Assembly: GCA_000469685.2 (NCBI GenBank)
Contig: LS997566.1
Span: 331,501 to 395,500 of the forward strand
Direction of reading: 5' to 3'
Origin: Haemonchus contortus
Lineage: Eukaryota > Nematoda > Chromadorea > Rhabditida > Trichostrongylidae
Length of the DNA: 64,000 nucleotides
Part shown: one piece after another, positions 12,851 through 25,000 of the stretch
Numbering within the stretch: the stretch's first letter is position 1
Layout of the letters: each line of letters starts with the position of its first letter
Notes under the pieces: model-generated
What the model saw: the letters and a program-made list of their open reading frames with translations, nothing else
What the model was told of the DNA's origin: nothing
The model's database searches: none
Program-made: the position numbers and the translations under genes

Positions 12851-12852
12851 AG
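12851..12852 (+). promoter_or_regulatory. Putative spliced-leader trans-splice acceptor
   Basis: CTCATTTCAG ends eight bases before the ATG at 12861, with a pyrimidine-rich lead. In nematodes an unpaired 3' splice site this close to the start codon is the usual mark of SL trans-splicing. An unseen upstream 5' UTR exon would give the same signal. A TATA-like GCGTATATAT lies near 12770; I do not claim it as the promoter. Confidence 0.6.
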
Positions 12853-12860
12853 TTGCCGAC

Positions 12861-13011
12861 ATGGACGATTCAGGGACGGCAAATCAACCACTAGTTATAA
12901 AGCATCTCGATGACATTGTCGTTCTTGGACGATACACGATGCTTGTCTGTCTTTTAACAGAACTCGCATTTCTTTCGCAGTTATCAAATACAATGTATAT
13001 GGTGTACGCAG
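12861..13011 (+). CDS. SLC22-like gene exon 1 (residues 1-50)
   Basis: Contains the start codon, a short cytoplasmic N-terminus and helix 1 (about residues 22-50, ending NTMYMVYA). It ends in phase 1 before donor GTAGGG. The start is supported by a TTTCAG acceptor eight bases upstream and by the SLC22-like order of a short hydrophilic leader, LGRY and a helix. Confidence 0.85.
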
Positions 13012-16000
13012 GTAGGGAAGTGCACTTTTTTGGCTTCGACCTGAAACTCAACCCATGGATAGTAACTGCAATCTTTGAAACCTTTTGATAGCTCTGTTTT
13101 TTTTTCTTTTTTTCCTTTTTCCTTTTCTTTCCTAGGTCTCTTAATCAGTCAACACAGGCATGTTGAGGATATAAGTTCGATTTTACAAGATGCAAATAGG
13201 TTTAAGGGTTTGAGAGTGTCCACAACTTTTCATCTAGAACCTTCAAAAGTTTTTCAACACTTACTCATATTTACGCATTGAGTCGAGCCATTTTATTTGG
13301 GCGAGCAAAACAAACGGTGTTCATCCTCGTTCATGCCACGTGAAATTCACGGCTAGTTGCTTTTTCTGTCCTTTTATCCTCTTGTATTGCTGTTAGTACA
13401 AACGAACTGGCTCCGAAGCAATGAGAACTATAACTGGCTGAGAAGAATTCTTCTTGGAACAAACTGTTCATCTTTTTCTTGTTTGTCCGACCATTTGAGT
13501 GCGAAGCAAAATAGGAATTCGGAATTTGACTGTGAAACTATCACCTGTATCACCTGTCGTCCCGTTGATCATCGATTTCCTCGAGCGCGCGCCGTCTCCA
13601 TTCGTCCCTGTCACGAGCCAGAGTGGTCCAGTGAATCGTTCTCGCTTCAGGGACACGAGATTCAACATTCCTTTCGTTCAGAGCTTTTGTGAAGAAGTCT
13701 GACCATCTCGTTGGCGGCCTTCCTGGAGTTCGTTTGATGTCCCGAGGGATCCAGTCAGTAACCGCCCTGGTCCAACGGTCATCACTATATCGCATAACGT
13801 GTCCGGCCCACCTGATCTTCGATTTCTTGGCGTAATCAACGGCATCCCTGATCTTCGTTCGGTGACGGAGCTCGGAACTCCGGATTCCCTTCTGCACTTG
13901 CGTGTCTAGGACAATTCCGAGCATCGTCCTTTCTTAAGCGCGTTGAGTAACGCTGACAGCATGCTCGTCCTGTTTTCGCAGGGTCCAGGTCTCCGAGGCG
14001 TACGTCAAAGCAGGAAGGACAGCAGTGTCGAAAAGGTGATCGCAGAGCCGGATGTTCTTTGTCTTCTTCACTACTCCCTCGATATTCTTAAATGCTCCCC
14101 ACGCGGCGCGTTTCCTTCTGCACAGCTCTGGAGCTAGGTCGTTCATCATGATGAATTCCCGACCTAGATACACATAGCTAGAGCATTCGGAGATATTCGT
14201 TCCGTTTAACGTGAAAGGAGCATCAGGTACCAGTCCGTTTTTCATGAACATCGTCTTCGTTAGGTTCAGCCTCAAGCCGATCTTTCCACAAGCACTATCA
14301 AACTCGGCCAGCATTCGTTCCGCCTGCTCGATGTTCGGTGTTATAAGCACGATGTCGTCTGCAAAGCGGAGGTGATGTAGGAAGCGGCCGTCGACCTTCA
14401 CTCCCAAGTCTTCCCATTCCAAATGACGCATGATATTCTCGAGGGCGGCACTGAAAAGTTTGGGCGAAATAGGATCGCCTTGCCGGACACCTCTTTTCAC
14501 GTTGACAATGACTTCCTTATAGAATGGTGAAATCCTGGTCGTGAAGCTGTCGTAGAGCTCACGAGACATCCTTATATATTGCGTAGGAACACCCTGGTTG
14601 CCCAGGGCTTCAATTACCGCTTCTGTCTCAACGGTCAAAGGCTTTCTTCATATCGATAAATGTAAGACATAGCGGCATTTTGTACTCTCGCGATACTTCA
14701 ATGAGCCTTGTTAGAGTGTGGATATGATCGATTGTACTGAACCCTCTCCGAAACCCTGCTTGCTCGCATGGCTGTCCTTCATCTAATATTCTGCCAATCT
14801 TGTTTAGGATGACACGAGTGAAAAGCTTGTAGATTACGGACAGCAGGCAGATTGGGCGATAATTGCCAATATCGTCTGGATCTCCCTTTTTGTACAGCAA
14901 CACAGTCATGCTAGTTTTCCACGACGTGGGCACTTTGCATTCCGACAGGTACCGTGTGAAGAGCCTAGCCAGAGTTTTGATGATGACTGGTGGTATACTC
15001 TTCAGATGTTCTGGTTTGATCCTATCGGGACCGGGCGCTGTACAGTTCTTCATCGACGTGATGGCATGTCGTATTTCGGAAGGGAGAACCGAAGGAACGA
15101 TATATTCGTCTTGCCTAAGATGGTGAGTAGGGAGGTAGACGTGGCTGTCGAAGAGATCCGAGTAGAAGTCGTAGATGACCTTCTCCATTGCCCTCCGGGA
15201 TGCAGTAACGGTTCCGTCCGGACGCCGAAGGGAGGTCATCTTGCGCGAAGCTCCGTCGGGCTTTGCGAATGCTCTTTCCGGCTTCGGCGGCTTCGTCCAT
15301 GACTGCTGCTCTTCTCTCTTTAAGATCTTCCTTTATCGCTTCTCTGCATAGCTTCGTAAGTTCGGACGTGCGTTGATAATTGCCTGCAGCTCGCGCGATT
15401 CCACGCTGGCGTATCAGCTCGAGAGTTTCCGAAGAGAGTCGTCTCTTGGCTACTTGTAGACTCTCTGCTTTCGTAGCACTATCGTGAAGATGCTCGACGA
15501 GCCGGTTGTATTCTTCGTCGATGTTGTCGATAACGGAATCTTCCCATTTACTCGCAAGGGAAGCGAAGTGGTCCCAGTTGATGGCGGTCTTGGGGCTTCG
15601 TTTCCGAAACTTCATAGCTCTCTCCCCACGCACTGAGAAGCAGAATCTAACGCGGAGGGGACGATGGTCCGATCCCGTGTAGAACTTCGGAACAACAGCG
15701 ACGTCGGTCAGGCAAAATCTCCGATTGAAGATGATGTGGTCTATTTCATTATGGAACTGTCCACCAGGTGACTCCCATGTCCATCTTAAATGAGAGGGCT
15801 TCTGGAACTGCGAGTTACCATGTATGGTGTGGGTCGTCATGATAAACTCGGAAAGCCTTTCACCCTGCTCATTCCATTCCACTCCGTGAGACCCGATGTG
15901 AAGCTCTTCAGCCGTTCTTCTGGGGCCAATCTTGGCGTTAAAATTACCGACTATGGCCTTGAAGGAAGTGTGGTCTTCTCTGTAGAGCCTCTCCAGATCC

Positions 16001-19000
16001 ATATAAAACGCTTCCAACTCCTCTTCTTCGTAGCTTGATGTTGGTGCGTAAGCAACGAAGATGGTTAGAGCTGGGATTGAGCCACATCTTCTTAATCGCA
16101 AACGTCCGATTCGGGTTGTTAAGCTTTCGTACGAATCGATGTGCATGGCCAAGTGCGTATTGACGAGGACACCTACACCGTCGACGCCTCTACTGTCGCA
16201 TGTTCCAAGGAACAGCTCTTCTCCAGTCTCAAATACAGCGTGCAGCGGGCGATGCCTTCTCGTCTCGGTCAGTCCGATGACGTCGTACTTGATCTTCCTA
16301 GCTTGCATCATCAGGTCCTCTATACACGCTTCCGATGCAAGCGTCCGTGCGTTGAAAGTACAGATCGCCATCCTAGTCCTTCTCCTTTTGGGCAGCCTGT
16401 TTTAGCCCTGAGATTTTAGCAGCCTCTCCCGAGCGGTCCTACCCAACGCTGCCGTATTGGGGGCTCCCTCAGGTTCAGGGGAATGAGGCCCATTTCTATT
16501 ACTATTTTTGGCGTGAAGATACCCAACATGCAGCTTGCCAGGCTCTGACGTGGGGGCTATTGACTTCGTGGGCTTGCCAGGCTATCCCGAAGTGGACATG
16601 GGGCTTTGTTTTTGGAGGCGGCCCCGAATCGCCTCCCAGATACTTCCCAGCGTGACTTGTTCGTCACTCGAATGCAAGCTTTTGGCCGAGTCGATGGGCA
16701 GGATACCAACTGCACCCACAGACTCTCCACACACGTATGCGTGGATCGCCTGCGAGAGTCCATCCCCTGAATCCACCTGCGTCTCTGGGAAAGTACCGGT
16801 GAATTTTGGTCGGCGATTAATTCCCCTATCCGCCACCTGGGGACGCCCTACGTAGCCTCGTCACTAACCGGCTGGGGATCCTTCAGTGAGAGAGAACCCT
16901 CAGTGAGGGAGATCCGTAGTGTGAAACTATAAATATTGTAAATAATTTAAATATGTAAGTGAGGAAGATAATATGATCCGTCGAAAAAAAACAAGAACAA
17001 AAAACAACACACTACAAATAAGTTCAATTGTGAGGAATCAATTTGTCAACAGAACTCTCAAAAGCACAAAATCTTGAGGAAGAGAGATTACGAAGTAAAA
17101 GTGAATCGAAGCTCGTGCGAACTCTGTTACTGAAAATCTGCAACTTAATACAGTATCGTGCTGCTGTAGACGAAACCTTGAACCATGAATGCAGTTCAAA
17201 AACTTATAAGCCATCAGGAGATCGAATTATTTTCTTTTAGATTGTGCTCAATGAGCACTACAGTACGGCATTAGTGTAGCTAAGTACTTGGCCTCGATTG
17301 TCTTACGGCACGATTCCCTTCTCTTGCACACATCCTTGTACCTTCAAAGAACCGATATTCTTCATTTACCTTAAATGAGTTTCCGTCATGAATTCGAGTA
17401 TAACCATATCAATTTGGGAGCATACTTCTTGTAGGATATGCGAACCGAAGAAACTAGTGAACAAAGTAGAAACATGGTAAGTTGATTCGTGGAACATGGC
17501 TCCCCGAAATCTATTTCTTATGAAGATGTCCGAAGTTGATTTCTGAAGAAGAGACTTTGTCATGTATGAGTGATTGTTTACGTTGCAATTTCTTTGATAA
17601 CATTTCGTAGTGCACTATTTTGATAGTTTTTTATTTCACTTTTCTCCTCCTATATCTATATCCTTATCTATTTAGGGGATTTGTCAGGTAAGCATTACTT
17701 TGGTGTCTGAACTGGTGATGCGGATGAAAATAATGAGATCTTTTCTGAACGTATAATGCCTTGAAATCAGACATTCTATGGAGTACCTTGATTGGACTTC
17801 CTAAGTGGCTTATTGTTCGTTATTATTTTGGACCTATCTACAGTAGCATTAACAAGGAGCTAAATTTAACCCCCAAATAAAAATACTGCTCCGACTGAAA
17901 AAATTCTCGGTTTCTTGAATACTCAGCCGGAAGTGTTTGACTAAAACTACAGGTGTAACATTAGCAATATAACAAACGGAAGGGACGATCGATATAACTT
18001 CTCCTCCTTAAGCTGTATGCTTACCTTAAAAGAAGGCCATAACGCGTTCATTGAATAACGAGTTGTAGGAAATCTCGGTAGTACAGCTTAAGAGGTCAGA
18101 GCTAAAATTAGGAGAAGTGCCAAATCAAATGAAAGCATAATTTGGATCAACTGATGCTTGAGTAAAACCAATATTTTTCTACAGGTTCCTCGCCCATGAT
18201 AAGAGGGTGCGGTAATATGACGTTTGCTACTATGGAAGAAGCATGTGCTAATTTACATCAATGTGAAGGACTTCCTCTAGAGTTAGAAAGCCAATTCTTC
18301 TCAGTGAATGAAGAGGTGAGACTCCTTATTGCCCTTGAACGAACGTCAATTAACTATATAAAGACATATGAAGCTGGCTGAGGATGGACCCATAAATCAC
18401 ACTTATACATTGGGATCGCATTATCAAATGCACCTTCTATCAGAGACTACCAGGTCAACCTGCACATCTTCAGAGTAGGTGCAGGTGCCTACTTGAGTAG
18501 TGCTTAGTCAAGCAGGCACCTGCACTTACTCAAGCTTTCCTTTGCAGTGGAGCCCTGATGTCTGCAGCGGCAAGCATTTTCATGGGACTGTAGTTACGCT
18601 AAAATCCCATCCAGATCTAGTGATGATTACGGTTGGAATGACCTATTACTGGGATCATGAGAACTGAAAAATTTGAGAGATTTTTGATTTCTTGTTTTCC
18701 AAAATGTTATCGTAGGAAAGCTCTTCGACATGCGTCAAGGCTCTAGGTATTCTAATCCCATTTTTGTATCAGTGGAATTCGCTAGCGGAAGCGTATTGTG
18801 GAATTCAAATAGTCACACCCTATCATATAATAAGGGTAATAAAAAGACAGATTAGAAAAGACCGATCCAAGCAGTTCGGCTACCAACGTGACTCCGGGTC
18901 GTTATCAAACCCACACAAGTTTCCGGAAGAAAAAACATTGAAATTAAAAACAAAACGGAATGAACTTGCTGAGGAAACCTCTGGTTCGGTCAAGTTAGCT

Positions 19001-22000
19001 ATAGCGTTAATCATAGCTCTTCGAACACTTTGGAAGCTTTGTGGCATTCACGGATTATGCATTAATCTGGCCTTATCCTCAGAACCCATGTGCCTTACCT
19101 AACAGCGATTAAATTGAAGTTCACAAATTTGCTAGCTATTGCCGTACCAGCAAGCAGGTTCAATCTTTGGAATTTATTCTACTCTGTGATAGAATTCAAT
19201 TGACGGTGACGAACCGTCCCTCCCACCATCTGTACAAAGGGTTTAGATGAGTGTACGGACAGATATTGCAAAACCCCTTCTCGAGCACCACATGCTCTTC
19301 TTTTGTCTCCCAGAAGACGGCTCAGAGCGCACTAGCAATAAAGTACAAGAGTATCTAGCATTAATCATTGTGCCCTTGTGTGGGTCCTTGAGTGTTTTAT
19401 ATGCATATGGGACCTACATATACAGCGACTGCCACTTGCCTGCTTGCATGTCAATGCTCTTGTCCTCCCAAATGAGTCTTGTACCAATTAGTGAGTCTCG
19501 GAGGGATTTTAGTCGTCCTTGGTCAAAATCGATCTGGCTATCACCACATATGTCATCATTAGAATGATAATCAACAATTCCAGAAAAGTAGGAGATAAGC
19601 TTCATGTTAGGGTTTAAATCATTGTGAATTTGATAATCTCGTTATGAGTTGCCGTTTTCAGTGGGAAATCCATTGCGAACAAAGATATTTGGAGCGGCGG
19701 AGTACTTCACTGCAAATGCTCGGTGTGATGATTGGTTCTCTCAGTTCAGGGCAAATCAGCTCTTCTTTCGGCAGGAAAAAGGTGTGACGGTAACTGCTGT
19801 GAATTTGCTCACAAAGCAAGAGAATCACATCCTACCCTTTCAGCCGATGGTAGTATGCCTGACAATGACCGGCCTACTAAGCCTGGCCACTTATTTCGTC
19901 AATGACCTCGTTCAATTCACTATTATACGTTTTATTCTCGGCATATTCACAGGAGGTCATTCAACGTTAGTTCTTCATTGATTCGAGCTCTCCTACTAGA
20001 AATTCCGAATAACCATTTAAAAAAAGTCTCACTAATTTTTTTTCAAAATTGACTCGTTCTACCAATCTGCAAAAAATCACTAGTTCAAGGGGGTCGAGGG
20101 TAGGGTTTTTGTCCAGAAGGCCTTAAATGTTATGTGGTCCCCTGTATGTCGTGAACAGACATAAATGGATGAGTTCGTCATTAATTCGGCCTCTATTAAA
20201 CACGCGCTTTTCACACAGTCACGAGGGGCACAGAGGTGAGTCAAAACATACATAAAATGTTTATCTGGGGTACCAAACTCGGCTGAGAGAATGAAAATAG
20301 TGACTTGTATACCGGCTGATCATCGCAATTCATTGCACAGGCTACATCTGTCCGCATTCAGAAACACCACTCTGAATATGAGGGCGGAAACGCATTTTAG
20401 TCATGCAATCAATTATCTTTCGAAGGCTCTCTCTTATCTGTGGTATGTAGCCAGAGGAATAGAGGGACTTGTAAAGTATAGCTGAAAGAGAAATTAGGTT
20501 TTCTGCAGAAGCCTCCAATGTTTTAACTGCTATAATAATAATTTTAGATGACAAAAATGTAACATTTCAGTGTAGTGATGGTCTATTTACTTGAAAACAT
20601 CCCAAAGAAATCCCGGATGTGGATCAACACTGTCATCAATTATTCGCCCAATGTAATCATTCTCGGCATCATTGCTTACTTCTTTCAACATTGGCGTTCC
20701 TTAGCGCTCGTCATCTCTGCTCTACACATACCAGCTGTGATTCTTATGATGTGAGTCACTTAATTTTTAATTCTTGATGTGTTTGAAAGAGATTCATAAG
20801 AACAACTGGTTCCTACATGGAAGCCCATGCGTAACCCACTCGATTACTCAGAACCCGAAGTCATACATATGTTCCTGGTGAACGGGGATATTTCGTGAGC
20901 TGAGGTCTTCTTAACACACTGCCTTTGGTATTGATATAGGCACCTCTAGATTTCTGGCACTGACGTTCCAGGGCATTCCATAAAAAGTCGTAGTATGAAA
21001 AGTGTGCTCTATTTGGACGGTACCTTGTAGGCTAATAACTTGTAGGATAATTCAAAATGATTCAACCACTTACCAAATTAATTTGTTATGCAGCTAAATG
21101 GTAACGAAGACAGGGAATAATCAAGGAGCCCAATCCCTCGAGTCATCTTGAAAATACGATTGTCTATGCCAAAGATAAGATTATCAATCAGTTCCTAGTC
21201 AACTTGGTGCCAAGCATCGACGACTGCTTTGTGCAGCTAACTGACGCCTCTACATTGCTTGTTTTCTTCATAACTCATTCTTATCATCCATTCCCATACG
21301 ACTTCCATTAAATTCAAGTCAGGGCTGTTAGCCGGACAGAGCAAAAGTCGATTTGGTGCAGAGTGAACCAGGCCTGAGTGCTCCGTGTGACGTGAATTGG
21401 CACATCATCCCGCACGTATACGTGGTTCTGCTGCTGATTCTGACACCAAAAAGAAGAAGAGCTCGTAATAGCTGGGTTTCTCACGGGACAAATCATAAAT
21501 GAAGGCCTCAACGAGAAGAAATTGCTGTCCATACCAAGAATCTTCCTCCAATGCAACTTCGTCTGAGGACGTGGAGCTTATCCCTTCCCCATGGAACCGG
21601 TTGCCTCTGGGTCATCATGGGTCAATCTGGGTCATCAGTAAAGTTTTTCACATCGAAAAACAACCTGGAGCACGGAACCACAAGAGAAGGAAGAGTTAAA
21701 AAGTTGACATAGAATGTACCTTACTTCAAACATTGTAGATGCATTTCATGGCGAAAGCGGCCGGTTATCGCGATTGTTCCCCGTCATGAAAAGTGCCCTT
21801 CTCATTTTCTCCCCTCCAAGACTTGAAACCTAATTCATCTCATTCCAAACAGTAATCCTCAAGACATTGAGCTTTAAATAGGACTTAATTTCCGTACATG
21901 ACTTTGTCGTAATCCACGCTTCGTCCAAAAATGAACTAAAACTCGCATCTAACGTCATACTCGATTCGTTTGTCTCTCACAGAAAACGTTTTGAAGGAAA

Positions 22001-25000
22001 GTAACGAATAGAGTCCTATGCTTCTTTTTGTCCCATACTTTGCAGGATTCTTGAGCAAATCATCGAGAACTGCGTGACGTCGGACCAAATCTCAGGCGAC
22101 AAGACGTTTCGACAGTCCCTGCCCCTCTTTTTGTGGGAGTTAGACTTTATTCAAAATCAAATAGCAACTTCCCTTTACCCGTTGCCTGAATTTGGAAATT
22201 ATTACACAAATGAAGCAACTCTGTAAGATGAAAATGGAACGCGACGGGAAAGTATGTGATGACTGTTCCATTTTAAAACATAGGCGAAGCGACTTTCTTT
22301 AAAAGAACAGTGAAGGAGAACATTGACTGTATTTCTGAGATAGAGCGTGCTTGGTCCATCAGATGCGATCCGGTACGGGCATAATTTCCATATTAAGCCT
22401 TCTCCAGAAGTGCCCTGGAGTGCGAGCTTTAATGGAATCGACGAGTAGCTGTATCATTTTTAACACAGTGTAAATGTGGCATCCTTCACCTTCATGTGGA
22501 GATAAAGGTTTTCGAGCTCATGCTTTGAAAATAACCAGTCCTGAAGATATGGTAATGCAGATACTTGTCACACACAGCTCTGGATGTTAGGTACTCAAGG
22601 TTGTCAGTGGCGCATGAGTGTTCATGATAGAAGCCTATCCCTTTGTACCATTACGGATGTTTCATAAAGGTTCAACACCCGTCTTTGCTCCAAAAGCCGT
22701 CCCATTTTTCTAAAGTAGCTCACATCTAATGAACTTCCGAGAGCAGCGTATTTGTTGGCGAAGCAGGCTACTGCGTTCAATGTTTGACCATCAGCATTGC
22801 GGTTGCGATAATAGAAGCGATGCGATCTAAATTTTATTACCAGTATGAGGTATTGCGAATGAAGCTGGAAATCTATTTCCGTACTGTCATAATCCTACTA
22901 TAAATATATATGATTCGCCAAGTGTATCTGTTGGTTTTTCGGTATGTGTGTCTCTCCGATCCATTGATTGGTACCGGACTCGTGTTATAGGATAAAAGGT
23001 TTGACTTGAACATCGGCTGGTCACTGCGAGTCATTGTATGTATGGGCCACATACGCATTCGATACGCCACTACGATTCTGAATGGAAGTAGCGGAGCGCA
23101 TTCTTAAGATGGGGTTGAATAGCGCCCCAAGGCTTTGCCCCTTAGACCTTATTCTGCTACTGTGCGTCTAGAGCGTTCAAATCTGTAGGAGTACAGGCGG
23201 CAGATTGACCGGGCACCGGGCTACGCCTACAGGAGGCGAAGAGGGGGGGGGGGGGGTTGGAGGAAGAGCGTGAAATTTATAAGTGCTGTTCCCATGGACT
23301 CAGCCTTTAAAATTTGTACAGGCGGCAAGTTAGGATCATTGATAATTGGCAATAGGAAATGATATTATTCGATCGGAGCTGATAGGATAGGGAGCCTCAG
23401 AAGGCAGGAGCCGGATCCGTCACCTCCCTCGTGTTAACCGTGGAGCTCCGAACTCGTAATTGGCTTGGGATGGACGGCCCGCACGCCTTTGTTGACAGGG
23501 GTTGATAAGAACTTAGCGACTGATAACGAGCCATGGAAGGCAAAATCCATTAGATCTACAACACCCTTCGTATTAGCAGAGAGTTCCCATTCCGTACCAA
23601 GGTTTGGTATTTTGGCACGGATGTGAAGCGATTGAATTTCAAGACGGAGAGCAACAGACCGAGGCTTTTGGTCATAAGCACAATCATTGAAAAATACTGA
23701 ATGCCGCTTCCACTGCCCTGTTACTCCTGTATCGAATTTTATGTTAAAAAAGTATCGTTGCTTCTGAGGAAGGAGCGGTCGATTAGCCATTCGTTGTAAC
23801 TCTGGTGAAGAAAGAGAGAAGCCCGGCTCTAGCCGAGCCATCCAACTGGTCACTCATTAACTATGGAGTATCTGTTACACCGTTTCATCCAGTTGTAAAG
23901 TCGTACCCTTGTGCTTGTCATCGTATGTATGTTCTGAGTGAGCCTTAAATTCGATGCCGCTAGGGACTCCGCCCTAGCGGCATCGAATTTAAGGTTACAG
24001 ATTTCTATTCGTTTCCAGTTGAAAATATTTTTTAAGCGTGCCACAGTAGATGCCTGCGCTATGCACATGTAGACTTTATTTAGATGTGCAAGAATACTTT
24101 TTGAATATGTGCACTTTAACTCTGGGCGGCATGAAAAAAGATCGTAAGGCACGCCTTATTCAGTCTCCTTCTACATTTGATCCAATAATTGAGTTCTTTG
24201 CGGAAACACAGTGGGATCTGAAGAAGAGTATCCATGGATAGCAATCGATAAGTACCTCGCCAACGTACGCCCGTGGATAGGAACTCTGATCAGTTGATAT
24301 ACTTGGGCCACAGCACAGATGCTATACTAGGAACCAACGGTTCGCAAGCATGAGGACAATTCACTCTAGTCTGACCTTTGCAAGATATGCCGGCCATCAT
24401 TATTCACTGAGTATTTTCACACGTTCAGGGGTAAGCATAACTTGAGTACAGTAATATCCGTGATAAAAAACTCAAAAAGTGAATATTTTTCGAAAGTTTT
24501 TAAAAGTTCCTAATGAAAAGAAGTCACACAACATTGTCATTGACTTCTCCTTGACTGATGAAGGAGTGCAACAGAAGAAAGGGCGAGTAAAATCCTAGCA
24601 CCCTATAGCAGTTTTATTATTGAACCGATTCGTCGAAAAACGTTCTTCGCTCGGTAGAACGCCACCTATCGAAAACATGCACGAGATTGCCTACACTTAA
24701 AAAATTATCGCTTGTTTTCGACAGCATTCTTCATATCGCCCTCATAAGATTAGCTTGTCAAGAAGTTTCTGGCCAACGACTTCGTTTTTTGATTAAAAAA
24801 CAGCTGATGCGAAGCTACGGTCCTATCTGTTGCTTGCAAGAGCTACAGTAGCGCTCAAAAGTCCTCGGTGAAATGTTTTGACGCTTTTTCGTTAATAACT
24901 TTTTTCTTAATAGACCAAATCGCTCCAAGTTTGGATATGTTCAACTAGAGCATATTTCACCCTACCCAACTTTATTCGACTGCGAAGCTTCAATATCCAC

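Larger units (their letters stand above)
13542..16919 (-). mobile_element. RTE-clade non-LTR retrotransposon, copy B (intron 1)
   Basis: About 3.38 kb, bounded by an exact 11 bp target duplication TGTGAAACTAT (13531-13541 and 16920-16930). The 5' end is at 16919 and the 3' end has a short repeated tail (CACCTGTAT then CACCTGTC). It encodes endonuclease then reverse transcriptase and appears full length but carries at least three frameshifts. Antisense to the transporter gene. Confidence 0.9.

Noticed and set aside
19649..19981. 110-codon single ORF at the transporter locus
   Set aside because: It reads through the 62 nt intron 3 in the wrong frame; the real exons 3 and 4 replace it.
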